This document shows positions 27,901 to 34,075 of a DNA stretch of 34,075 bases, piece after piece. Position numbers and translations under genes: made by a program. Source of the stretch: Propionibacteriaceae bacterium (GTDB taxonomy: Bacteria > Actinomycetota > Actinomycetes > Propionibacteriales > Propionibacteriaceae); assembly GCA_031267295.1 (NCBI GenBank), contig JAIRZI010000072.1, positions 1 to 34,075 on the forward strand. Reading direction: 5' to 3'. The stretch's first letter is position 1, and the number at the start of each line of letters is the position of its first letter. The notes beneath the pieces were generated by a model that made no database searches, was not told the DNA's origin, and saw nothing but the letters and a program-made list of their open reading frames with translations.

Positions 27901-28024
27901 TAAACTCGCACTCAAGCTCCGCCTCACTCTGATAGCTATCGGCGCGATTGTCATGCTCTGCGACGTATTCTGCGACTACAGTTTCTTCGTTTGTGCTAGC
28001 GACGATGTTAAAAAACTCCCGCAC
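24995..28024 (-). CDS. hsdR: type I restriction enzyme HsdR subunit
   Basis: This 1009-residue motor and nuclease subunit is of the EcoR124 type. The PD-(D/E)XK nuclease has D153 and ELK (167-169) in [21 protein letters not shown]. The helicase core has Walker A TGSGKT (327-332), DECH (426-429), and FTGTP (about 452-456), followed by the second RecA lobe with NMFLTGFDA and the C-terminal helical region. All look intact. The GTG start is preceded by AAGGAG and overlaps the hsdS end by 17 bp, so HsdR synthesis is probably coupled to translation of hsdS. It is the last gene of the operon. Confidence 0.95.
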   Translation of the reverse strand: [1009 protein letters not shown]

Positions 28025-29156
28025 ATTTCTCCTTAAAAGTCAATATTTTATCCCTGTAATACTCATACTGCTTTTGCCTTGCGACAATCTCAGCAGGCAG
28101 CCCTACGATGATGTCAGTAGTCAACGCATCAAACTTGTCGAGAGTTTCCACAATGCGGGTTTGAACTTCTAAACTCGGTACGGGTATAACCATTTTCATT
28201 ATCTCAGTTCCCCGGACATGCGGAACGCCACCACCGCGTTTCTGATTGTATAAATCGTTCTGCTTATTCTTTAGCCAATGGAACAAGTATCGAATCGTCA
28301 CTTTGCCAGTCGCTTCAAGGATAAAGCCGTCAGTGACAAATATTGGCTCGTCCCAATAGGACACGAATCCTGCCGTACCACTGCGCGAAATAACGATTGC
28401 TTTCCCGGTATGGTTGCTTTTATCGCAGTAGTAAGCTGGTTTCTGCCCTCCAAGGATAACCGGAATACCACCAGGCCTCGTCTGCTGCTTAGTGATGTAA
28501 CCACCTCTAAGCATTCTCGCCACCTCGCTCAGTGTTACCCACCGTACCGTCTCTCTCTCTCTCTCTGAATGATCGAACGTCAAGAGGTAATCACGATAAT
28601 ATTCATATTGATTTTTCCGCGCTGTAAGCTCCGCTGTAAGCTCCGCTGTAAGCTCCGCTGTAAGCTCCGCGAAATTGTCCAAAATGCGGACAATTTCGCT
28701 CTGCACGGGGAGCGGCGGGAGGGGGATTGTAAACTTTTCCAACATCGGTACAGTCAATGACGGTATCCCAGTTGAAACGCCAGATATGCCCGCGACATCT
28801 AGAGCGTAGTTCAAAAAGCGTGTCAATATCAATTTTTCATCAGCAATCATAGCAATTAAACGTACTATGGGTGTAAATTTTCCTGCTCTTACTGTATGGT
28901 AACCAATAGTTCCACGCGCTGAAATCGTCACAGCTTCTTTTTCAATTTTATAGCTATCAGTGAATCCATATAAAGCTCCATCCTCTGTCCCATTCGAGAA
29001 GATAGGGTATGGATTTTCATCATTTGGTTCTTTTTGCCCTTTTACATAGTTTTCAGGCAAATCTCCACCAGCAGAAATTTGTGCTACTTTCCGTAGCTTC
29101 ACAAACTCTACTCCGTCAGGGCAAAGCTCCGCGATTAGCTGTTTCAATTTACTCAT
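28008..29156 (-). CDS. hsdS: type I R-M specificity subunit HsdS with two repeat tracts
   Basis: This 382-residue protein has two target-recognition domains (about 1-150 and 205-345), each followed by a conserved helix ending in QYEYYRDxxLTF. The first conserved region contains four AELT units (163-178), encoded by four 12-bp repeats, as in EcoR124-type subunits, where repeat number sets the recognition spacer. A (CT)8 tract then encodes ERERE near residue 198. The frame is intact here. TRD1 sees one half-site and TRD2 the other; the target cannot be read from sequence. ATG at 29156 is preferred to the adjacent GTG at 29159. The start overlaps the upstream DUF4145-like gene. Confidence 0.94.
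   Translation of the reverse strand: MSKLKQLIAELCPDGVEFVKLRKVAQISAGGDLPENYVKGQKEPNDENPYPIFSNGTEDGALYGFTDSYKIEKEAVTISARGTIGYHTVRAGKFTPIVRLIAMIADEKLILTRFLNYALDVAGISGVSTGIPSLTVPMLEKFTIPLPPLPVQSEIVRILDNFAELTAELTAELTAELTARKNQYEYYRDYLLTFDHSERERETVRWVTLSEVARMLRGGYITKQQTRPGGIPVILGGQKPAYYCDKSNHTGKAIVISRSGTAGFVSYWDEPIFVTDGFILEATGKVTIRYLFHWLKNKQNDLYNQKRGGGVPHVRGTEIMKMVIPVPSLEVQTRIVETLDKFDALTTDIIVGLPAEIVARQKQYEYYRDKILTFKEKCAGVF
28551..28566. repeat. (CT)8 dinucleotide tract in hsdS
   Basis: Eight uninterrupted CT units (AG on the coding strand) lie between TRD1 and TRD2 of hsdS. I read the shifted frames: loss of one unit leads to TAG about 18 codons on, and gain of one unit leads to TAA about 10 codons on. 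Length change would therefore truncate HsdS after its first half. Confidence 0.9.
28621..28668. repeat. four 12-bp TAEL repeats in hsdS
   Basis: Four perfect tandem copies of GCTGTAAGCTCC encode (T)AEL on the minus strand. In-frame gain or loss changes the length of the helix separating the two recognition domains. EcoR124I has two such units and EcoR124II three, with N6 and N7 spacers respectively. Confidence 0.95.
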
Positions 29157-29937
29157 CACGCTGTGCCTCTACTAACTCCCACCCTAACAAACCCTTTGCC
29201 GCCCTCAACTCGTCATTGTTCCTAACATTATCGAGAATCCCCACAACAAGCCTATGTAGAGCCTTGAACTTCGACAATCCAAGTTGCTCGTCATACTCAC
29301 CGTGAACTACATCACTTAATTCGCTGAACAATCTATAGCCGTCAGCGGAAAATTCTTGCGGTATGACGGGGTGTTTCTTCTCCACTTTGTCAAGCAGGTT
29401 TTTGAAAGGTATCCTACTTCCGTTCTTGCCTCTTACACTGATGCCGATAGCGGTTGCTGTCTGGACTGTTATCCGCTCCATTATTTTCCTCAAGTGCACT
29501 ATTGAGCCTGCGCCAAGTCCGTCACGATAGGCTTGGTTCGCCTTTTCAAACAGCTCGGCGAAATCACCATATTGTTCGTTGCTTAGGGCAACACCGTCCG
29601 GCAATTTCTCACGTCGTTTCATAATGCGAACTTCGGGCGACTGTCCAGTAATGTCGCTATAACTTTCGACTAAGAACCATAACGCAACCGATGTAGCGCA
29701 CCGGCAGTTTACAACGCAGTCAATGCTTATTTGACGCTCATTTACACCGATGCAATACAGCCTATCGCTCGACCAAAAAGTGCGTATATCGTTGCATTGT
29801 TTGCAGTAAAAGTTAAGACCTACGCTTCCAATATCCAGTTGCCTTTGTTCACCTACTGCAAGCTGTTTTCTAGTGAAGCCTTCTATTGGAGAAAACGTCA
29901 TGTTCGGCGGTTTGGAGAGTAGTTCAGCCAAACGCAT
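29149..29937 (-). CDS. DUF4145-like protein embedded in the R-M operon
   Basis: This protein of 262 residues has an N-terminal Cys-rich part that may bind zinc (C45, C48, C78, C80) and a helical C terminus. GAGSIVHLRKIMERIT and FSELSDVVHGEYDE resemble the DUF4145 domain often found in defence loci. Function is unknown; a DNA- or nuclease-associated accessory role is inference from context. The ATG is preceded by AAGGAG. It overlaps the upstream nuclease gene by 14 bp and the hsdS start by 8 bp, so it is an integral member of the operon. Confidence 0.75.
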   Translation of the reverse strand: MRLAELLSKPPNMTFSPIEGFTRKQLAVGEQRQLDIGSVGLNFYCKQCNDIRTFWSSDRLYCIGVNERQISIDCVVNCRCATSVALWFLVESYSDITGQSPEVRIMKRREKLPDGVALSNEQYGDFAELFEKANQAYRDGLGAGSIVHLRKIMERITVQTATAIGISVRGKNGSRIPFKNLLDKVEKKHPVIPQEFSADGYRLFSELSDVVHGEYDEQLGLSKFKALHRLVVGILDNVRNNDELRAAKGLLGWELVEAQRDE

Positions 29938-31012
29938 TGCCCTCTCCTTCGTCGAAATTGTGTACGATCTTCGCTATATCGTCTGGCGAAGGTAGCAGTG
30001 ACTTCAAATCCTCCGGCAATTTGTCGGTATAGGAATATGTCGCCACACCGATGGGCTTGTTCGCTGATTTCAGTGTGTATTCAACCCTTGTGCGGTTTTT
30101 GTTCTTGCAGATGATGATACCGATGGACGGATTTTCCGCTGGCAGTTTTATCGTTTCATCAAGCGCGCTCAGATAGAACTGCATTTTGCCAGCAAATTCC
30201 GGAATAAACTCTCCAATTTTCAAGTCAATCGCAATTAGGGAGCGCAGACGGCGATGGAACAGGAGCAGATCGATGTAATAGTCGTCGCTTGCCACATCAA
30301 GATGAAACTGCGTGTCGATGAAACAAAAGTCGCCGCCCATCTCGGAAAGGAAAACCCTAATATTTTTGATGATTCCTGCTTCAAGTTCTGCTTCACTATG
30401 CGCAATACCCATTTCAATAAAGTCAAAATTGTAATCGTCCTTGACAGCTAGTTTCGCTTGTAAACGGTATTTTTCAGAAACCGTTTCATCAAAATTGGTC
30501 TGGTTGATCAGATATTTTTCATAAGTCCGGTTTTCGATATTGTTAATCAACACGTCCTTTGTCCAGCCGTAGCGCTTTGTCATTTTCATATAGAATTCAC
30601 GTTCGAGCGCATCCTTGCACTTCTGCATTATGACTACATTTTTTGTCCAACTAATTTCTGCAATCAAGGGCGGCAGAATTTCAGCCTGCGGCTGCTCTGC
30701 TAATTCTGCAACCGATGGTTGCAGAATTGCGCCTTGCGAATACTCAAGATAAAAATTTCGCATAAGCCATAGATTTCTTGCAGAAAACCCTTGAACGCCG
30801 GGAAACTCTTTTTGAAGCTCATTTGCCAAAACCTCAACGATGGATTTCCCCCAACTTTTTTCCCTCTGTTGACGGTTTACTTCTTTGCCAATTTCCCAAT
30901 AAAGCTGAATCAAGTCTGAATTGACTCGCTTCATCGCTTCATACTGCCGGCGATAGATGAGTTCCTTGATTTCTTTGACAAAAGTGCCGTATTCGACTAT
31001 TTCATTGCTCAA
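29924..31012 (-). CDS. DUF1016/YhcG-type PD-(D/E)XK nuclease
   Basis: This 362-residue protein has the two-part YhcG layout. The N-terminal DUF1016 helical domain (about 1-150) shows LIQLYWEIGKEV and GFSARNLWLMRNFY. The C-terminal nuclease fold (about 175-340) carries likely active-site residues D248 in YYIDLLLFHRR, D263 and K265 in IAIDLKIGEF, and Q278. Such proteins are commonly encoded inside type I R-M operons, but their role is unclear. The start is TTG overlapping the hsdM stop (TTGA), with GGAGG inside the last hsdM codons. Residues 92-122 hold a repetitive PQAEILPP-like linker. Confidence 0.88.
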   Translation of the reverse strand: MSNEIVEYGTFVKEIKELIYRRQYEAMKRVNSDLIQLYWEIGKEVNRQQREKSWGKSIVEVLANELQKEFPGVQGFSARNLWLMRNFYLEYSQGAILQPSVAELAEQPQAEILPPLIAEISWTKNVVIMQKCKDALEREFYMKMTKRYGWTKDVLINNIENRTYEKYLINQTNFDETVSEKYRLQAKLAVKDDYNFDFIEMGIAHSEAELEAGIIKNIRVFLSEMGGDFCFIDTQFHLDVASDDYYIDLLLFHRRLRSLIAIDLKIGEFIPEFAGKMQFYLSALDETIKLPAENPSIGIIICKNKNRTRVEYTLKSANKPIGVATYSYTDKLPEDLKSLLPSPDDIAKIVHNFDEGEGNAFG

Positions 31013-32580
31013 TGCTCCTCACCTCCTTCAATCTCCGCAATAATCTCCGCAATTTCGCGGCGCAGGACTTCCTCACGGGCAACAATCCGCTCAATTTCAG
31101 CATTAAGAACCTTGATATTTACCGCGACGCGCTTGTCCTCTTGCTTCACATACATACTCACGGAAAGGTTATAAGTTTGCTCCGCGATTTCGGTGTTTGG
31201 CACGAGCCTTGAGAAATACTCCAAGTCTTGCCGTTTCGTGTAGGCAGCAATGATTTTATCAATATTGCCAGCGGTAAGTTTGTTGCTGTTTGTCACCTTG
31301 ATACTCTCGCCAGAAGCGTCAATAAACAGCGTTGAGTTTTCTGATTTTGACTTTTTCAAAACCATTATGCAGGTCGCTATATTCGTTCCGTAAAACAGAT
31401 TGTCGGGAAGGTGAATCACGCAGTCAATAAAATTGTTATCGATCAGATATTTACGGATTTTTTGCTCCGCGCCACCGCGATACATCACGCCGGGGAAACA
31501 GACAATCGCCGCCGTTCCGCTGGTGGCAAGCCAACTCAGTGAATGCATTACAAAGGCGAGGTCTGCTTTGCTTTTCGGAGCAAGCACACCCGCCGGGGAA
31601 AAACGAGGGTCATTTATCAAAACAGCGTTGCCGTCGCCCTCCCACTTGATAGAGTACGGAGGATTTGAAACGATGGCTTCAAATGGTTCATCGTCTAAAT
31701 GAAGCGGGTCTGTCAACGTATCGCCATGTCCGATATTGAACTTATCGTAATCAATGTCATGCAGAAACATATTTATACGGCAAAGGTTATAGGTGGTGAT
31801 GTTGATTTCTTGCCCGTAGAACCCCTGCCGGACATTTTCCTTACCAAGAATTTTCGCAAATTTCAGAAGCAGGGAACCCGAACCACAAGCCGGGTCATAT
31901 ACCTTGTTGACTTCCGCTTTGCCGACAAGCGTTATCTTTGTCAATAGCTCCGAAACTTCCTGTGGCGTGTAGTACTCGCCGCCACTTTTCCCCGCATTGG
32001 AGGCGTACATACCCATCAAATATTCATACGCATCTCCGAAAGCGTCAATCGTGTTGCTTTTGTAATCGCCGAGCTTCATACCACCTACACCATTCATCAG
32101 TTTAACGAGCTTTTCATTCCGTTTTGCCACAGTGCCGCCGAGCTTGTTGCTGTTTACGTCTATATCATCAAACAGGCCCTTGAAATCTTCCTCGCTGACC
32201 GTTCCTTGTGCGGAAGATTCGATGTTGCCAAAAACTCGTTCAAGCGTTTCATTCAGATTTTCATCATTCGCGGCACGGCAACGCACGTTTTCAAAAAGCT
32301 CACTGGGCAGAACAAAAAATCCCTTGGTATCAATCAACTCGACGCGAGCTTCTTCCGCCGCTGTATCCGTCATCTCTGCATACTCAAACTCGGCGTTACC
32401 CGCTTCCCATTCCCCGGTATTGATATAAGCGGTAATGTTCTCCGATATGTAGCGGTAGAACAACATGCCGAGAACATATTGCTTAAAGTCCCACCCATCC
32501 ACACTTCCGCGCAAATCATTAGCGATAGCCCATATCGTGCGGTGCAGTTCAGCGCGTTCTCGTTCTTTGCGATTGTCCAT
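31009..32580 (-). CDS. hsdM: type I R-M DNA methyltransferase HsdM
   Basis: This 523-residue N6-adenine methyltransferase pairs with HsdS to methylate the recognition site and with HsdR to restrict. The N-terminal HsdM helical domain is followed by SAM-binding motif I DPACGSGSLL (about 229) and catalytic motif IV NPPY (306-309). It has the SGGEYYTPQEVSELL segment before motif I and a C-terminal coiled-coil tail. ATG at 32580 has GGGAG upstream; the 19 preceding codons look like untranslated leader. It is the first gene of the five-gene operon. The end, GGEEH, is encoded over the ribosome site for the next gene. Confidence 0.95.
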   Translation of the reverse strand: MDNRKERERAELHRTIWAIANDLRGSVDGWDFKQYVLGMLFYRYISENITAYINTGEWEAGNAEFEYAEMTDTAAEEARVELIDTKGFFVLPSELFENVRCRAANDENLNETLERVFGNIESSAQGTVSEEDFKGLFDDIDVNSNKLGGTVAKRNEKLVKLMNGVGGMKLGDYKSNTIDAFGDAYEYLMGMYASNAGKSGGEYYTPQEVSELLTKITLVGKAEVNKVYDPACGSGSLLLKFAKILGKENVRQGFYGQEINITTYNLCRINMFLHDIDYDKFNIGHGDTLTDPLHLDDEPFEAIVSNPPYSIKWEGDGNAVLINDPRFSPAGVLAPKSKADLAFVMHSLSWLATSGTAAIVCFPGVMYRGGAEQKIRKYLIDNNFIDCVIHLPDNLFYGTNIATCIMVLKKSKSENSTLFIDASGESIKVTNSNKLTAGNIDKIIAAYTKRQDLEYFSRLVPNTEIAEQTYNLSVSMYVKQEDKRVAVNIKVLNAEIERIVAREEVLRREIAEIIAEIEGGEEH

Positions 32581-32633
32581 ATTGTTCTGCTCCCATCCCG
32601 ATTTATCGGCTATCTTTGACTTTCGACTGTTTA

Positions 32634-32662
32634 GCAACCTTTGCCTGCTGTCAGTAGGTTGC
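32634..32662. promoter_or_regulatory. inverted repeat upstream of hsdM
   Basis: GCAACCT (32634-32640) and AGGTTGC (32656-32662) form a dyad with a 15-base centre, 54 bp upstream of the hsdM start and in the likely promoter region. It may be an operator or a hairpin in the leader. No controller gene is visible nearby. Confidence 0.3.
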
Positions 32663-32690
32663 CACGTTCTGCGCGGTATTTCCCAAGTTG

Positions 32691-33254
32691 TCAGCGTATA
32701 AAGGTGAGTTTTCCTTCCTCAATGGTGTGCGGAGCCACTGATTCACCGGCGGCGAAACCAAGCAGCACAGCGATCACGTACTCATAGCCTTCCGGAATAC
32801 CGAGCCGGTTGTAGGGGGGTTGCGTCTCGTGACCGTTGCCTGCCGCACTTGCTAACGCGCAGACACAAGAGTCGATACCCAGCCCCTTTGCTGCCAACAC
32901 AATGGTCGCGGTAGCGATACCCACATCCAACCCGGAACCTACCAGCCCGTCAATGTGCTGCGCGGAGATAACCACCAAGCCCGCAGCGTTATAGAACAGT
33001 TTGCCACCTCGGGAGATGGTGCGATCGTAAGCCGCCGGGTTGGTCACTGCAAGCGTTTTCATGCTCACAACGTCCATCTCTTCGATGAGTGTTTTGTCAG
33101 TGACGAATGAAAAATGCCAAGGCTGGCGGTTACGCGCGCTCGGTGATTGCAGTGCAGCCCGCGCAATCGCTTGGACGCTAGCTTCGGGCAGTGGGTCTGA
33201 TTTGAAGTTGCGACAAGAGTAGCGGGTAGCAATAGCTTCAATGGTGTCAGCCAT
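32691..33254 (-). CDS. nitroreductase-family protein
   Basis: This 187-residue FMN-dependent oxidoreductase begins with the family pattern AIATRYSCRNFKSDPL and has LQSPSARNRQPWHF for flavin and phosphate contacts. GLDVGIATATIVLAAKGLGIDSC and the C-terminal PEGYEYVIAVLLGFAAGE are typical. It probably reduces nitro or quinone compounds with NAD(P)H; the substrate is unknown. ATG at 33254 is chosen because AAGGAAC precedes it; the 40 codons upstream look non-coding. It stands alone between the R-M operon and tRNA-Ala. Confidence 0.9.
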   Translation of the reverse strand: MADTIEAIATRYSCRNFKSDPLPEASVQAIARAALQSPSARNRQPWHFSFVTDKTLIEEMDVVSMKTLAVTNPAAYDRTISRGGKLFYNAAGLVVISAQHIDGLVGSGLDVGIATATIVLAAKGLGIDSCVCALASAAGNGHETQPPYNRLGIPEGYEYVIAVLLGFAAGESVAPHTIEEGKLTFIR

Positions 33255-33421
33255 ATTTGTTCCTTTCCAAACACTGCGGTGCGACTTAATACACCTGCTC
33301 CTGATTAAACATACTCCTGATATGCGCTTTGGGAACCGCATAGCCCCGCATATTCCTGCGCTATGAACCGCCATCCCAAAGGTTGCTCTTTCGTTTCCGA
33401 CGTGATGCTCGTCCGGTTCGT

Positions 33422-33450
33422 TTTGTCGGTGCGCACCTGAACGGTAGACT
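33422..33450 (+). promoter_or_regulatory. tRNA-Ala promoter
   Basis: TTTGTC (33422-33427) and TAGACT (33445-33450) are 17 bp apart and lie 12 bases before the mature tRNA. The TAGACT box matches those before safE and the malic enzyme gene, which supports its use as a housekeeping -10. Confidence 0.55.
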
Positions 33451-33462
33451 TACCAGTCGCAA

Positions 33463-33538
33463 GGGGCATTGGCGCAGTTGGTAGCGCGCTTCCATGGCAT
33501 GGAAGAGGCCAGGGGTTCGAATCCCCTATGCTCCACCA
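33463..33538 (+). tRNA. tRNA-Ala (anticodon GGC)
   Basis: A complete 76-base cloverleaf folds by eye. The acceptor stem is GGGGCAT/ATGCTCC, the D stem GCGC/GCGC, the anticodon stem CTTCC/GGAAG with loop ATGGCAT (anticodon GGC at 33496-33498), and the T stem AGGGG/CCCCT with TTCGAAT. The acceptor has the G3-U70 pair that identifies alanine tRNAs, and CCA is encoded. No integrase or duplicated 3' end was found in the window. Confidence 0.97.
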
Positions 33539-33642
33539 TAACAACTACCATCTATTGATAAGCTCCTATTTCTCGATAGGTGATTAGATGGTTTTGGCAA
33601 TTTGAATGCCATTCGCCACTTTCCGATTGGAGACGTGGAGTA

Positions 33643-33928
33643 GTGAGTAAAAAGAAAAATGAAACTGCGATCCGCTCCTCAGCTGCCTAATACCTGACCT
33701 ACATTGCCGCGACGGGCGTGGACGAGCAGAGTTTTGAGATGCGTTATCAGAACGAGAATATTTGGCTAACGCAGAAGATGATGGCGGTGCTTTACGATGT
33801 CAGCGTATAAAATATCGGACAGCACATCAAAAGGGTTTTTGTGGACAGCGAGCTTGACCAAAAGGCAACTTTAAAGAAATTCTTTATAGTTCAAAACGAG
33901 GGCGAGCGCAAAGTTTCGCGTGAGTTGG
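33643..33928 (+). pseudogene. decayed RhuM-family gene
   Basis: From GTG at 33643 the frame begins SKKKNETAIRSSAA and continues with FEMRYQNENIWLTQKMMAVL and IGQHIKRVFVDSELDQKATL, the recognisable N-terminal part of RhuM proteins. Two in-frame stops (TAA at 33688-33690 and 33808-33810) break it. After VSRELDH the similarity ends where the palindromic element begins. Intact members have about 330 residues, so two thirds are missing. RhuM genes often accompany type I R-M systems; this one may be a relic of the same island. Confidence 0.8.
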
Positions 33929-34075
33929 ATCATTCGTCACTGCGAGCAACCACAGGACGCGAAACAACCCAGTTACTTAAGCGTCGCTTACGTGAACCTT
34001 TCCAACTCGAATTCACTAAACGAAAACCTCCTTTACTCAGCAACTACCTTTCTGGATTGCTTCGTCGCTTGCGCT
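33929..34075 (-). mobile_element. palindromic MITE/BIME-like element, copy 2 (cut by window end)
   Basis: 33929-34069 aligns with the reverse complement of 15623-15763 without gaps over 141 bp. About 30 bases differ and every difference is a transition. The outer inverted end lies outside the window. The element begins exactly where the rhuM remnant stops. Confidence 0.8.

Noticed and set aside
32691-33254. Nitroreductase as part of the defence operon
   Set aside because: It has its own ribosome site and a gap of about 110 bp to hsdM that holds the likely hsdM promoter, and the family has no known link to restriction.
33463-33538. tRNA-Ala as the attachment site of the R-M island
   Set aside because: No integrase gene and no second copy of the tRNA 3' end were found in the window.

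Overview
This window looks like a chromosomal segment of an actinobacterium of moderate GC content. The evidence is a GNAT protein next to ispG and dxr, a DUF4192 protein, an actinobacterial-type leuS, the comEA-comEC-holA-rpsT cluster, TTGTCCACA-type DnaA boxes, and several genes that seem to be translated from leaderless transcripts behind a TAGACT -10 box. I cannot name a genus.

Layout. 1-235: degenerate tandem repeats. 265-6347 (minus strand): isoprenoid and lipid genes, namely a long-chain acyl-CoA ligase, then a double-hotdog thioesterase, dxr, ispG and a GNAT acetyltransferase, the last four tightly packed. The site-2 protease gene usually found between dxr and ispG in actinobacteria is absent. 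6833-7621 (plus): TauE/SafE exporter. 7927-8187 (plus): rpsT. 8343-12652 (minus): holA, comEC and comEA, for replication and DNA uptake. 12831-15392 (plus): lrgA-lrgB and an NhaD-like antiporter, inserted between comEA and leuS. 15393-16285: a non-coding stretch of about 900 bp with a palindromic MITE-like element, a half copy of it and a possible IS3 remnant. 16286-19762 (minus): leuS and a DUF4192 gene. 19928-20557 (plus): an unknown single-pass membrane protein. 20657-24730 (minus): malic enzyme and a NatAB-like ABC exporter.

24995-32580 (minus) is a type I restriction-modification operon in the order hsdM, DUF1016/YhcG-type PD-(D/E)XK nuclease, DUF4145-like protein, hsdS, hsdR. Every junction overlaps. 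It is probably a horizontally acquired defence island. hsdS carries two simple-sequence tracts: a (CT)8 dinucleotide tract, where gain or loss of one unit produces a stop within about 20 codons, and four copies of the 12-bp TAEL repeat that sets the half-site spacing in EcoR124-type enzymes. The operon therefore looks able both to switch off and to change specificity. Beyond it lie a nitroreductase, tRNA-Ala(GGC) and a decayed rhuM gene cut short by another copy of the palindromic element.

The two full copies of that element, at about 15.6 kb and 33.9 kb, align without gaps over 141 bp. They differ at about 30 positions, all of them transitions. I found this by eye, and it is the most unexpected base-level pattern in the window.
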